NCBI RefSeq assembly: GCF_024580735.1
Contig: NZ_JANIJX010000010.1
Coordinates: forward strand, 51,057-115,056
DNA length: 64,000 nt
Origin: Brevibacterium moorei
GTDB taxonomy: Bacteria > Actinomycetota > Actinomycetes > Actinomycetales > Brevibacteriaceae
Direction: 5' to 3'
Below, piece by piece: positions 34,084-42,941 of this stretch. A program made the translations under genes and the position numbers. Position 1 is the stretch's first letter. Each line of letters opens with the position of its first letter. Under the pieces are notes generated by a model. The model did not search any database and was not told the origin of the DNA. It saw only the letters and a program-made list of their open reading frames with translations.

Positions 34084-35334
34084 TCAGCCCAGGGCCCGCA
34101 CGGCCAGTTCGCGGGCAGCCCGCCGATCCGGTTTGCCGATGCCCTTGGCCGGGATCGTCGTCACGGGCAGCACGAAGCGCGGTCGGTGGATCCCCGGGAA
34201 CGAGGCGGGCAGCAGTTCTTTGAGTTCGGCTGCCAGGTCCGCTGCACGTGCCCCCTCGCCGGTCGCCGCGAAGGGGCCGGAGTCCGCGCGTAGCAGCGCG
34301 ACCAGGGCCGCGCCCCACTCGGGGTCGGGCAGCCAGGTGAGCAGGACCTCGGCGACGCCGTGCGGTTCCAGGGCTGCCAACAGTGCGTTCTCCACAGCCA
34401 GGGGCGCGATGTTCTCCCCGCCGACCACGATGACGTCGTCGGCACGGCCCAACACGTCGAGCACCCCGTCGCTGATGCGGCCGAGGTCGCTGGTGGTGAA
34501 GGAGCGCGTGGCACCGGAGCCTGCGAACCCCGTGCCGGTATCCGGCAGGGCGCGCAGCAGTGCCGGAGCATCCTCCAAGCGCACATAGGAATCCGCCAGC
34601 ACGGGCCCGGCCAAGACCACGCGCGACTGTGCGTCGATCGACATGTGGACGCCGTCGAAGGGCACGCCGTTGTAGACGCAGCCGCCGCCGGTCTCCGACA
34701 TGCCGTAGGTGCGCACGATCCGCAGGCCCGCGGCCTCGGCGGCTGCCATCACGGAGGGCGCGACCGAGGCCCCGCCCAGCAGGATCGCATCGAACCTCCC
34801 CGCGGCCCGGGTCGCCGCCGTATCGCGCAGGATCCGCACCAATTGTGTGGGCACCAGGGAGGCGTAGAGGCGTGCGGCCTGGCCGGCCTCGGAGACCAGG
34901 CGGTCCACATCTGCGGTGAAGCCCGCGGCGTCGAAATGACCCAGTGAGACCAGGGGAGTGGTGCCGGCCATGAGCGAGCGCAGCAGCACCTGGGCGCCGG
35001 CGATGTGGTGCGGGGCCAGCGGCAGGTACCAGGTGCCCGGCCCGCCCAGTGCTGCCTCGGTCGCGCGGCCCGATACCTCGAGGGCCCTGGCGGACAGGGC
35101 CACGCCCTTGGGGTCACCCGTGGAACCGGAGGTGTAGACGACCAGGGCGGGCGGCGCCTGGTCCCCCCTGGCCGGGTCGGGGCGGAAGGCCTCAGGTGCC
35201 ACCACGTGGACCTCGCCGGACCGGGATGCGGGTAAGACCACGGTGTGCCGGCCGGCCATGGCGCCGGCCAGCAATTCGCTCAGTTCGGCCGGGGTTGGGC
35301 GCAGGGTGCGGACGGGGTTCACTGTGCTGTTCAT
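34084..35334 (-). CDS. menE: o-succinylbenzoate-CoA ligase
   Basis: A 416-residue acyl-adenylating enzyme that activates o-succinylbenzoate for MenB. Motifs are VYTSGSTGDPKGVALS (P-loop), YGMSETGGGCVYNG, and the C-terminal hinge and catalytic lysine in IPAKGIGKPDRRAAREL. It is shorter than most AMP ligases, as MenE usually is in actinobacteria. The start is uncertain: ATG 35334 lacks a good ribosome site and TTG 35355 is in frame. It lies directly downstream of menB on the minus strand and is probably co-transcribed with it. Confidence 0.9.
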   Translation of the reverse strand: MNSTVNPVRTLRPTPAELSELLAGAMAGRHTVVLPASRSGEVHVVAPEAFRPDPARGDQAPPALVVYTSGSTGDPKGVALSARALEVSGRATEAALGGPGTWYLPLAPHHIAGAQVLLRSLMAGTTPLVSLGHFDAAGFTADVDRLVSEAGQAARLYASLVPTQLVRILRDTAATRAAGRFDAILLGGASVAPSVMAAAEAAGLRIVRTYGMSETGGGCVYNGVPFDGVHMSIDAQSRVVLAGPVLADSYVRLEDAPALLRALPDTGTGFAGSGATRSFTTSDLGRISDGVLDVLGRADDVIVVGGENIAPLAVENALLAALEPHGVAEVLLTWLPDPEWGAALVALLRADSGPFAATGEGARAADLAAELKELLPASFPGIHRPRFVLPVTTIPAKGIGKPDRRAARELAVRALG

Positions 35335-35371
35335 GCTGCTCTGTGGCTCGGACAATCCGGTGGGGTCCCGC

Positions 35372-36325
35372 TCAGTAGTACCAGGGGTAGGGCGACCAGT
35401 CGGGGTCGCGCTTTTCCAGGAAGGCGTCGCGGCCCTCGACCGCCTCGTCGGTCATATAGCCCAGGCGGGTGGCCTCGCCGGCGAAGACCTGCTGGCCCAT
35501 CAGACCATCGTCGGCCAGGTTGAAGGCGAACTTGAGCATCCGCTGGGCGTTGGGGGACTTGCCCAGGATCTCGTGGGCCATGGTCAGGGCCGCGTTCTCC
35601 AGATCGGCGTGGTCGACGACCTCGTTGACCGCGCCCATGTCGGCCATGTCCTGCGCGGAGTAGGTGCGGCCCAGGAAGAAGATCTCACGGGCCTTCTTCT
35701 GGCCCACCATCTTCGCCAGGTAGGCGCTGCCGTAGCCGGCGTCGTAGCTGCCCACGTCCGCGTCTGTCTGCTTGAACTTCGCGTGTTCGCGGCTGGCGAT
35801 GGTCATATCGCAGACCACGTGCAGGCTGTGCCCGCCGCCGGCCGCCCAGCCCGGTACCACCGCGATGACGACCTTGGGCATCATCCGGATGAGGCGCTGG
35901 ACCTCCAGGATGTGCAGCCGGCCGGCGCGCGCCGGGTCGACCGATTCGGCGGTCTCGCCGGAGGCGTACTGGTAGCCCGAGCGCCCGCGGATCCGCTGGT
36001 CCCCGCCGGAGCAGAAGGCCCAGCCGCCGTCCTTGGGGCTGGGGCCGTTGCCGGTCAGCAGCACGCAGCCCACGTCCGAGGTCTGCCTGGCGTGGTCGAG
36101 CGCCCGGTACAGTTCGTCGACGGTGTGGGGCCGGAAGGCGTTGCGGACCTCGGGCCGGTCGAAGGCGATGCGCACGCAGCCGAAGTCGGAGCCGTCGGGG
36201 TTGAGCGCCCGATGGTAGGTGATGTCGGTGAAGTCGAAGCCCGCGACCTCCCGCCACTTGGTCGGATCGAAGATCTCGGATACCGATGCCGGGTTCTGTG
36301 CGGGGTCGGTCTGCGTCTCACTCAT
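35372..36325 (-). CDS. menB: 1,4-dihydroxy-2-naphthoyl-CoA synthase
   Basis: A 317-residue crotonase-fold enzyme that closes the naphthoate ring of o-succinylbenzoyl-CoA. Diagnostic MenB segments are FCSGGDQRIRGRSGYQYA and SYDAGYGSAYLAKMVGQKKAREI, with the long C-terminal NAQRMLKFAFNL tail. ATG 36325 has TAGACT seven bases upstream and no ribosome site. It shares a 66-base divergent promoter region with menC; menE follows on the same strand. Confidence 0.95.
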   Translation of the reverse strand: MSETQTDPAQNPASVSEIFDPTKWREVAGFDFTDITYHRALNPDGSDFGCVRIAFDRPEVRNAFRPHTVDELYRALDHARQTSDVGCVLLTGNGPSPKDGGWAFCSGGDQRIRGRSGYQYASGETAESVDPARAGRLHILEVQRLIRMMPKVVIAVVPGWAAGGGHSLHVVCDMTIASREHAKFKQTDADVGSYDAGYGSAYLAKMVGQKKAREIFFLGRTYSAQDMADMGAVNEVVDHADLENAALTMAHEILGKSPNAQRMLKFAFNLADDGLMGQQVFAGEATRLGYMTDEAVEGRDAFLEKRDPDWSPYPWYY

Positions 36326-36390
36326 GGACTCAAGTCTAGTTCGGTGGACCTACGTCTAGTTCGGTCGGCGCGCACTAGGGTGGGGTCATG
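36325..36390. promoter_or_regulatory. Divergent menB/menC promoter with repeated TAGTTCGGT motif
   Basis: Minus strand: TAGACT (36338-36333), seven bases, ATG 36325. Plus strand: TAGGGT (36376-36381), six bases, ATG 36388. TAGTTCGGTGGA at 36337-36348 and TAGTTCGGTCGG at 36357-36368 are direct repeats 20 bases apart, two helical turns. The first abuts the menB -10. The same 12-mer recurs in the CPBP/menD region. Confidence 0.6.
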
Positions 36391-37611
36391 ACCGATTCGC
36401 GCGTACCCCCAGTGCCGTCCTCCGTACCCGCTCCCGTCCATCCTGACCTGCCCGCGGACCCGCGCGAGCTGTTCGACGATATCCGCGTGGTCTGCCTGCC
36501 GATGGTTGCGAAGTTCCGCGGTATCACGGTGCGTGAGGCGATGCTGGTGCACGGTCCGGCCGGTTGGGCGGAGTTCTCGCCGTTCACCGAATACGACACC
36601 GCCGAGGCCTCCCGCTGGCTGGCCGCCACCGTCGAGTACGCGAGCTGTGACTACGCCGAGCTGGTGGGCGGTCCGGCTGCGGAATCGGCTGCGGTCCCGG
36701 CGCTGGACCCCGTGCCCGTCAACGGCACCGTGCCCGCCTGCCCTGCGGCGGACGTGCCGGGCATCCTGGCCCGTTACGACGGAGTGCGCACCGTCAAGAT
36801 CAAGGTGGCAGAGCGCGGGGCCGCGACTCTGGCCGACGACCTGGCGCGGATCCGCGCGGTGATGGCCGCCGGGCCGCAGCTGCGCCTGCGCCTGGACGCC
36901 AACGGCCGTTACACCCCGGCCGAGGCGCAGCATGCCCTGCGCGCCTTCGCCGCACTGCCCGGCTTCACCGAACGGCTCGAATACATCGAACAGCCCGTGC
37001 TGGACACCGAGGACCTGGCCCGACTGCACGACTGGGTCGCCGCCGCCGGCCTGCCGCTGCGCCTGGCAGCCGACGAATCCATCCGCAAGGCCTCCGACCC
37101 ACTGCGGGTCGCGCGGTTGGGGGCGGCCGACCAGATCATCGTCAAGGTCCAGCCGCTGGGCGGCATCCGGGCCGCGCGCGAGGTCGTCGCGGCCGCCGGC
37201 CTGCCCGCCACGGTCTCCAGTGCGCTGGACACCTCGGTCGGCCTGGCGGCCGGCGTCGCCCTGGCCGCCGCGCTGCGCGGGGGAGCGGGCTGCTCGGTCG
37301 CGGGTGCCGCCGGCTCCGGGCCTGCGTGCGGCCCCGGGCCTGCGTGCGGCGCGGGGCTGCCGGGCGGCGCGGGCGGTCGCACCGGGAGCGGGGCCTCGGC
37401 CCAGGAGGTGTGGGCCGCTGGCCTGGGCACCAGCTCGCTGTTCGCCCGCGACGTCGTCGACCCGCCGCTGCGCGCCCACGCCGGAGTCCTGTCGCCGGGT
37501 CGAATCAGCCCCGACCCCGCGGCCCTGGCCGCCCTGGCCGCCCCCGCCCCACGCACAGCCTGGTGGCTTGAGCGGCTGGATCGCTGCTGGGCCCACCTGT
37601 CACAAAGGTAG
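36388..37611 (+). CDS. menC: o-succinylbenzoate synthase
   Basis: A 407-residue enolase-superfamily enzyme that dehydrates SHCHC to o-succinylbenzoate. Catalytic segments are VKIKVAER (the KxK pair), RLRLDANGRY, EYIEQPV, RLAADESIR (the Asp/Glu metal ligands) and IIVKVQPLGG with the second lysine. A Gly/Ala/Cys-rich insert of about 45 residues, built of repeated ACGPGP-like units, interrupts the barrel before AAGLGTSSLFARDV and is not part of normal MenC. Its 3' end forms the left arm of an inverted repeat. Confidence 0.92.
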   Translation: MTDSRVPPVPSSVPAPVHPDLPADPRELFDDIRVVCLPMVAKFRGITVREAMLVHGPAGWAEFSPFTEYDTAEASRWLAATVEYASCDYAELVGGPAAESAAVPALDPVPVNGTVPACPAADVPGILARYDGVRTVKIKVAERGAATLADDLARIRAVMAAGPQLRLRLDANGRYTPAEAQHALRAFAALPGFTERLEYIEQPVLDTEDLARLHDWVAAAGLPLRLAADESIRKASDPLRVARLGAADQIIVKVQPLGGIRAAREVVAAAGLPATVSSALDTSVGLAAGVALAAALRGGAGCSVAGAAGSGPACGPGPACGAGLPGGAGGRTGSGASAQEVWAAGLGTSSLFARDVVDPPLRAHAGVLSPGRISPDPAALAALAAPAPRTAWWLERLDRCWAHLSQR

Positions 37612-37682
37612 GAAGGTGTCATGAACTTCCGCTCGTGGGGCACGGAAAGCGACCTTTTCCGACACCGACCTACTTGTGTGAC
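37599..37682. terminator. Inverted repeat between convergent menC and CPBP genes
   Basis: Arms 37599-37620 and 37661-37682 pair at 18 of 22 positions, with an inner GGAAA/TTTCC stem. The right arm is followed by a direct duplication of CTTGTGTGACACC. The left arm overlaps the menC stop codon. Confidence 0.65.
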
Positions 37683-37745
37683 ACCCTTGTGTGACACCTC
37701 GGCGCAGAGGTGGTGCGGTAGCAGCGGAATCCGGCCCGCCGGGGT

Positions 37746-38759
37746 CTAAGCGCGCGTGCGGCGCACAGGTCCCAGCAACATGCCCTGGTGCCGGGCCAGG
37801 GCCAGCAGCACGATGCCCGCGGCCAGGGCGACGACCAGCGTGACCACCGAGGCCTCGATGCCCATCGACCCGCCGGTCAGCCAGGCGGGCCCTGACCAGT
37901 GTGCTTCGAACAGGCCGGTGCGCTCGCCGGTGCCGGAGACGTTCGAGGAGAAGATCCCGCCCTGGACGAAGTTCCACGCCACGTGGATGCCGATCGCCAG
38001 CCACAGCCGGCGGGTCAGCAGATAGGCCGCACCCAGCAGGACGCCGGCCTCCAGCATGATGGCCACGGCGCCGAAGACCGATGCGCCGGGGTTGCTCAGA
38101 TGCACCAGCCCGAACAGCACAGAGGTGATCGCCAGTGCGGCCCAACTGCCCAGCCAGGCATCGAGGACGCGCAGCAGGAACCCGCGGAACAGGATTTCCT
38201 CCATGAAACCCGCACCGATCCCGATGGCTGCGGCGTAGAACAGGCCGTCCCACAGCGCAGGGCCGGTGGTGATGCCGGTGGTCCGGTAGCCGCCGAACAG
38301 GGCGATCACACCGACGGACACCCCCATCAGCACGAGTCCGGTGCCCAGGCCGGTGACGAATTCGATGAGGCGCTGGTGCTTGCCAAGGCCCAGGCCCGGA
38401 TTGCCCGCGATGAAGCGCATGATGAGCAGATAGAACACGAAGGACAGAGCGGCGCCCACGACCATGCCGATGAGCATGTCGAGCCCGCCGAACACCGACA
38501 TCCCGGCCTGCGCCACATCGGCGGTGGAGCCATCGGGCCGGACCACCCGGACGGACGCGCCCGCGCCAGTGGCGGCGTCGATGGTGAGGCTCCCGCGCAG
38601 CAGGGCGGAGAAGAACGTGACGACACCGGCGACCAACTGGGCCGCGAAGAAGGCCACGATCCCCACGACGAGCTGCCAGACCCGGTGCGCGTCGCCCCGG
38701 AAGACGGAAGGGGTCCGTGGGGTCACTGACTCGGCATAGGGATTGGGCGGGTAGCTCAT
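37746..38759 (-). CDS. CPBP (CAAX protease/bacteriocin-processing) family membrane protease
   Basis: A 337-residue polytopic protein with about eight helices and the CPBP/Abi motifs: EEILFRGFLL (motif 1, EExxxR), FGLVHLSNPG (motif 2, FxxxH) and IGIHVAWNFVQGG (motif 3, HxxxN). Active-site residues are intact, so proteolytic activity is plausible. Targets are unknown. The gene sits between menC and menD and shares a promoter motif with menB, which hints at a link to membrane or quinone metabolism. ATG 38759 has TATGAT six bases upstream; the longer frame to 38867 has no support. Confidence 0.87.
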   Translation of the reverse strand: MSYPPNPYAESVTPRTPSVFRGDAHRVWQLVVGIVAFFAAQLVAGVVTFFSALLRGSLTIDAATGAGASVRVVRPDGSTADVAQAGMSVFGGLDMLIGMVVGAALSFVFYLLIMRFIAGNPGLGLGKHQRLIEFVTGLGTGLVLMGVSVGVIALFGGYRTTGITTGPALWDGLFYAAAIGIGAGFMEEILFRGFLLRVLDAWLGSWAALAITSVLFGLVHLSNPGASVFGAVAIMLEAGVLLGAAYLLTRRLWLAIGIHVAWNFVQGGIFSSNVSGTGERTGLFEAHWSGPAWLTGGSMGIEASVVTLVVALAAGIVLLALARHQGMLLGPVRRTRA

Positions 38760-38794
38760 AGTTCCATCATAGTTCGGTGGAAAAATAGGGCCGA
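38759..38794. promoter_or_regulatory. Divergent CPBP/menD promoter region
   Basis: Minus strand: TATGAT (38771-38766), six bases, ATG 38759. TAGTTCGGTGGA at 38770-38781 is identical to the copy next to menB and sits in the same place relative to the -10. menD (ATG 38794) is read the other way; its own -10 may be CATAGT at 38768-38773. Confidence 0.5.
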
Positions 38795-40545
38795 TGAATG
38801 CTTCCACCGCCTCCGCTCGCGCCCTCGCCGTCGAACTGCTCCGCCTGGGCCTACGCCATGTCGTCATCTGCCCCGGCTCGCGCTCGGCTCCGCTGACCTA
38901 CGCCTTCGCGGAACTGGCCAGGCAGGGGCTGGTGGAAACGAGTGTGCGGATCGACGAGCGCGATGCCGGCTTCCTGGCATTGGGCCTGGCCAAGGGCCTG
39001 CGGGCCGAGGGCTCGGGCGACGGGCTGGTCGCGGTGGTGACGACCTCGGGCACCGCCGTCGCGAATCTGCACCCGGCAGTGCTCGAGGCCTCCTACTCCC
39101 ATGTCCCCCTGCTCCTGCTGACGGCCGACCGGCCCGCCCGGCTGCGCGCCACCGGGGCCAATCAGACGATCGACGATCAGTCGCGGGTGCTGACCGATGT
39201 GCGGGCGGGCATTGACGTGGAGGTCGGTGGCGACGCCCCGAACGCGGCCCGGGTGGCGGCCGAGGCGGCCCTGGGCTCCGGATTCGCCGGGACCGTGGCG
39301 GGTGGTTCGGTGGGGGAGCCCGCCGGCGGCGCGTTGGGCCCCGGCGCCCTGGCCGGCACACCCGGTCCGGTGCAGCTGAACATCCAGTTTGACGTCCCCC
39401 TGGTGCCCGAACGCGTGGACTTCCCCTGGACGCCCGCGGGATCAGAGGCCGCGCCCGCGCAGGCTCCGGCGCCGTTGGATCCCCGGCTGGGTGAGGCCCT
39501 GCACCGGCTGGACCCCACGAGCACCGTGGTGCTCGCCGGTGACGACTTCGGATTGGGCCAGCGGCGCGTGGGCGAACTGGCCACCCGCCTGGGCCTGCCC
39601 GTCCTGGCCGAACCGACTGCGCCCCTGTTCGTCCACCAGCATGCCGTGGCCCGCCACACCGAGGTGCTGGCGGGCGCGCCGACCCTGCGAACACGGATCG
39701 CCACGGTGGTGGTCGCGGGCAAACCCACGCTGTTCAGGCCCGATGCCAAGCTCCTCGCCGATCCCGCGGTGACCCTCGTCCACGTGCAGGCCGATCTGGA
39801 CCGAGTGGACGACGCGGCCTGGGCCGAGTTGGCTCTGGGCCTGGGGGATGTGCGGGGTCCGGATGTGCCGGGTGCCGCACCCTGGCTCGCCGAATGGCTG
39901 GAGGCCGGGCGCGCGCTCGCCGCACAGGACGAAGGTGCCGGGCACGACTCGGCTGCAGCCGTTGGCTCGACTGCGGCCGGAGCGGGCGGCGCTGGTCAGC
40001 CCTCCGGCCCAGCGGCCCTCATCGCCCCGGTGCTGCGGGCCGAGGGCCATGTGCTGCTGGCCAGCTCATCGGTGGTCCGCTATGCCGACCGGATCACGGA
40101 TCGGCACGCGCGGATCAGTGCGAGCCGCGGTCTGGCGGGTATCGACGGACTCGTGTCCACCGCCGTCGGCATGGCCAGGGTGCTGGCCGGGCCGAAGCCG
40201 GGTGCGGCCTCGGCCCCGGTCAGGCTGTTGATCGGGGATCTGGCGCTGCTCCACGACGCCGGCGGGCTGCTGCGGATGACGGGCGAGGCACGCGCGAGTC
40301 TGCAGATCTTCGTCCTCAACGACGACGGCGGACGGATCTTCGCGGGCCTCGAACACGGGCAGGACTACCTGGCGCCCTACTTCGGTCCGTACTTCGCGAC
40401 CCCGCACGGTCGGGGCTTTGCCCATCTGGCGGCCGAATACGACTGGCACTACGAGAGCCTGGACGGCCCCGCCGCAGTGTCCCGAGTAGTCGCCGAGGCC
40501 CGCCCCGGCCTCTACGAGATCCCCCTCCCACCCGTCCTGTCCTGA
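38794..40545 (+). CDS. menD: SEPHCHC synthase (2-succinyl-5-enolpyruvyl-6-hydroxy-3-cyclohexene-1-carboxylate synthase)
   Basis: A 583-residue thiamine-diphosphate enzyme that adds succinic semialdehyde from 2-oxoglutarate to isochorismate. Visible are VICPGSRSAPL, the catalytic Glu in RIDERDAGFLALGLAKG, TSGTAVANLHPAV, TADRPARLR and the C-terminal ThDP part (LIGDLALLHDAGGL, LNDDGGRIF). Two Gly/Ala/Ser-rich inserts, near residues 165-190 and 385-410, enlarge it compared with typical MenD. It ends 11 bases from the convergent menF gene. Confidence 0.94.
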   Translation: MNASTASARALAVELLRLGLRHVVICPGSRSAPLTYAFAELARQGLVETSVRIDERDAGFLALGLAKGLRAEGSGDGLVAVVTTSGTAVANLHPAVLEASYSHVPLLLLTADRPARLRATGANQTIDDQSRVLTDVRAGIDVEVGGDAPNAARVAAEAALGSGFAGTVAGGSVGEPAGGALGPGALAGTPGPVQLNIQFDVPLVPERVDFPWTPAGSEAAPAQAPAPLDPRLGEALHRLDPTSTVVLAGDDFGLGQRRVGELATRLGLPVLAEPTAPLFVHQHAVARHTEVLAGAPTLRTRIATVVVAGKPTLFRPDAKLLADPAVTLVHVQADLDRVDDAAWAELALGLGDVRGPDVPGAAPWLAEWLEAGRALAAQDEGAGHDSAAAVGSTAAGAGGAGQPSGPAALIAPVLRAEGHVLLASSSVVRYADRITDRHARISASRGLAGIDGLVSTAVGMARVLAGPKPGAASAPVRLLIGDLALLHDAGGLLRMTGEARASLQIFVLNDDGGRIFAGLEHGQDYLAPYFGPYFATPHGRGFAHLAAEYDWHYESLDGPAAVSRVVAEARPGLYEIPLPPVLS

Positions 40546-40556
40546 CGGCTCGGGGA

Positions 40557-42002
40557 TTACTCCAGGCCGAGGGCTTGGCGCATGGGCTTCATCTTGGCCC
40601 AGGTCTCGGCCAGTTCGGACTCCGGATCGGAATCGGGCATGATCCCGGCGCCGGCCCACAGCCGGATCCGGTCGCGGGCCTCGAGCTGTCCGCAGCGCAG
40701 GGCGATGCCCAACTGGCCGTTGCCATAGCCGTCGACCCAGCCGATGGGACCTGCGAAGCGGCCCCGGTCGGCCGCCTCGGATTCCCGGATCACCCTGGTC
40801 GCCTGATCCGTGGGCACCCCGCCCACCGCAGCGGTCGGATGCACGGCCGCCGCGACCTCGAGCGCCCATGGCCGATCGGCCGCCCCGCCGGTCCCGGGGC
40901 CGGCTCCAGGGCCGAGGTCCCCGGCGCCACCGCGCACCCCGCCCGCAGCGGCGCTCCCCGCCGCCGGGACCCGGGTATCCAGCGTGCCACGGGCATCGCT
41001 GGCCAGGTGGATGACATTGCTCAGGGCCAGCAGATGCGGTTCGGAATCCACCCGCAGATCCGAGCTCAGGGGTGTCAGAGACTGTTCGAGGGAGTGGATC
41101 GCATAGCGATGCTCCTGCGAGTCCTTGTGCGCGCCCAGCTGCTTGCGCGCTGCATCGAGCTCGGACTCCGGATCGTGCTGGACCCGGTAGGTCCCGGCCA
41201 GCACGCGGGAGGACACGACCCCGTCCTGCACGCCGATGAGCAGTTCGGGAGTCGCCCCCACCAGGCCCGCCACCGCATAGGTCCACGTCGACGGGAAGGC
41301 CCGGTTCAGCCGGCCCAATACCGCGCGCAGATCGATGTCGGCATCGGCCTGCACCACGGTGTCACGGGCCAGGACCACCTTCAGCAAATCGTCTGCGGGG
41401 TCGTCGGCGGCCGCGCGCAACCGGGCGGAGACCTCGCCGACGATCCTCCGGTACTTCCCCGCAGTGACCCGCCCGGCCGACAGCCTGGCCCCGCGTACCG
41501 GGGACAACCGGGCATCGGACAGCCGCAGGGGGCTGACGTCCTGGTCGGGATAGGTGATCTGCGTCAGCCAGACCCGGCCATCGCGCCGGCCCATCAGGAA
41601 AGTGGGCACGTCGATGACACTGGCGGTCCGCGAATCGTCGGCGAAGGACAGGGAGCTGAAGCCCAGCAGGCCGGAGCCGGGCAACTGGACCGGATCGTCG
41701 ACCTCCGCCGTACCCGCCAGCGCTCGCCAGGCCGCGGACAGTCGGGTGAAGCGGTCGGCCCCGGTGGCGCTCAGGCGCAGGGTCCGGCCGAAGCCCACCA
41801 GGCCGGAATGGCCCCTGACCCAGCAGGCCAGGGTGTCGGTTGGGAGTTTGGTCAGGAAGTCCTCGGGACTGGTGGGCAGGCCACTGGAGAAGGGTCGGGG
41901 CGCCTCCGGGTTGACGCCGTCGATGAACCACGAGCGCACGCGCAGGCTCGGCAGGCCGGAGGTTGTGGGGGCCGAAGTGTCCTCAAGATCGAAACGCATC
42001 AC
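40557..42002 (-). CDS. menF: Isochorismate synthase
   Basis: A 481-residue chorismate-binding enzyme that converts chorismate to isochorismate, the entry into menaquinone. Signature segments are LVGATPELLIGV, RVLAGTYRVQHD, GPIGWVDGYGNGQLGIALR and LWAGAGIMPDSDPESELAET; Mg2+ is held by the Glu residues in the last of these. A Gly/Ala-rich insert of about 40 residues interrupts the domain before ALEVAAAVHPTAAVGG. GTG 42002, with ATG three bases later, lies six bases after a TAGCAT -10, so GTG is taken as the leaderless start. Confidence 0.92.
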   Translation of the reverse strand: MMRFDLEDTSAPTTSGLPSLRVRSWFIDGVNPEAPRPFSSGLPTSPEDFLTKLPTDTLACWVRGHSGLVGFGRTLRLSATGADRFTRLSAAWRALAGTAEVDDPVQLPGSGLLGFSSLSFADDSRTASVIDVPTFLMGRRDGRVWLTQITYPDQDVSPLRLSDARLSPVRGARLSAGRVTAGKYRRIVGEVSARLRAAADDPADDLLKVVLARDTVVQADADIDLRAVLGRLNRAFPSTWTYAVAGLVGATPELLIGVQDGVVSSRVLAGTYRVQHDPESELDAARKQLGAHKDSQEHRYAIHSLEQSLTPLSSDLRVDSEPHLLALSNVIHLASDARGTLDTRVPAAGSAAAGGVRGGAGDLGPGAGPGTGGAADRPWALEVAAAVHPTAAVGGVPTDQATRVIRESEAADRGRFAGPIGWVDGYGNGQLGIALRCGQLEARDRIRLWAGAGIMPDSDPESELAETWAKMKPMRQALGLE

Positions 42003-42014
42003 CCTTCAATGCTA
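42000..42014 (-). promoter_or_regulatory. Leaderless-type -10 for menF
   Basis: Minus-strand TAGCAT (42014-42009), six bases, then GTG 42002. Confidence 0.5.
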
Positions 42015-42163
42015 AGCGGCCGGATGCCGGTTCGAGGCCGCGGCCGGGGACCGGGGTTTCCGGCCCCCGTCGGACACCGGCCCGCAGACCGGGTGAGCAA
42101 GGATACAGAGACGATCCCCGCCCCGGGTGGTCAGGTGGGCGCGCGGGCTGAGAAACTAGGCGT

Positions 42164-42940
42164 ATGACTCGCGCGAACCTGGACAAGCAGAAGACCGACG
42201 TCGCATCGATGTTCGACGCCGTGGCCGAACGCTACGACCTGACCAACGATGCCATGACGTTCGGGATCTCGCGCTGGTGGCGCGTGGAGAACACCAAGGC
42301 CGTCGACCCGCAGCCCGGCGAGAAGATCCTCGACCTGGCCGCCGGCACGGGCTCATCCTCGGTGCCCTATGCCAGGGCCGGCGCGCAGGTGATCGCAGGC
42401 GATATCTCCGAGGGGATGCTGGAGGTGGGGCGGCGCCGCCACCCCGAAATCGAGTTCGTCTACGCCGATGCGCTCGACCTGCCCTTCGACGACGAGACCT
42501 TCGACGCGGTGACCATCACCTATGGCTTCCGCAATGTCCAGGACACCGCCACCGCCCTGTCCGAGATGTACCGGGTCCTCAAACCGGGCGGGCGCCTCAT
42601 CGTCTCCGAGTTCTCCACCCCCACCTTCAAGCCCTTCGCCAAGTTCTACAAGGGCTACATCATGCGCGCCCTGCCGGCCGTCGCCAAGGCCGTCAGCTCC
42701 AGTCCCGACGCCTATGTCTACTTGGCCGAATCGATCCGCGCCTGGCCGGCCCAGGTGCCGCTGGCCCACCTGATCCGCGACGCCGGGTTCGACCGCGTGC
42801 AGTACCGCAACCTCACCGGCGGGATCGTCGCCCTGCACCGCGGTTACAAGCCGGCCGCCCCGGCACCGGAGACAGCAGCGCCCGAGGCCCCCGCACGTGC
42901 GGAGGGCAACCCGGGTGCCGCCTCGGCGGGGGTCGCCTGA
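42164..42940 (+). CDS. menG: Demethylmenaquinone methyltransferase
   Basis: A 258-residue UbiE/MenG methyltransferase that adds the ring methyl group to demethylmenaquinone. The SAM-binding motif is [15 protein letters not shown], then [23 protein letters not shown] and [23 protein letters not shown]; the C-terminal [17 protein letters not shown] is diagnostic of UbiE. An Ala/Pro tail of about 25 residues follows. A weak -10-like GAAACT (42152-42157) stands six bases before the ATG. It is followed immediately by the reductase gene. Confidence 0.93.
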   Translation: MTRANLDKQKTDVASMFDAVAERYDLTNDAMTFGISRWWRVENTKAVDPQPGEKILDLAAGTGSSSVPYARAGAQVIAGDISEGMLEVGRRRHPEIEFVYADALDLPFDDETFDAVTITYGFRNVQDTATALSEMYRVLKPGGRLIVSEFSTPTFKPFAKFYKGYIMRALPAVAKAVSSSPDAYVYLAESIRAWPAQVPLAHLIRDAGFDRVQYRNLTGGIVALHRGYKPAAPAPETAAPEAPARAEGNPGAASAGVA

Positions 42941-42941
42941 G

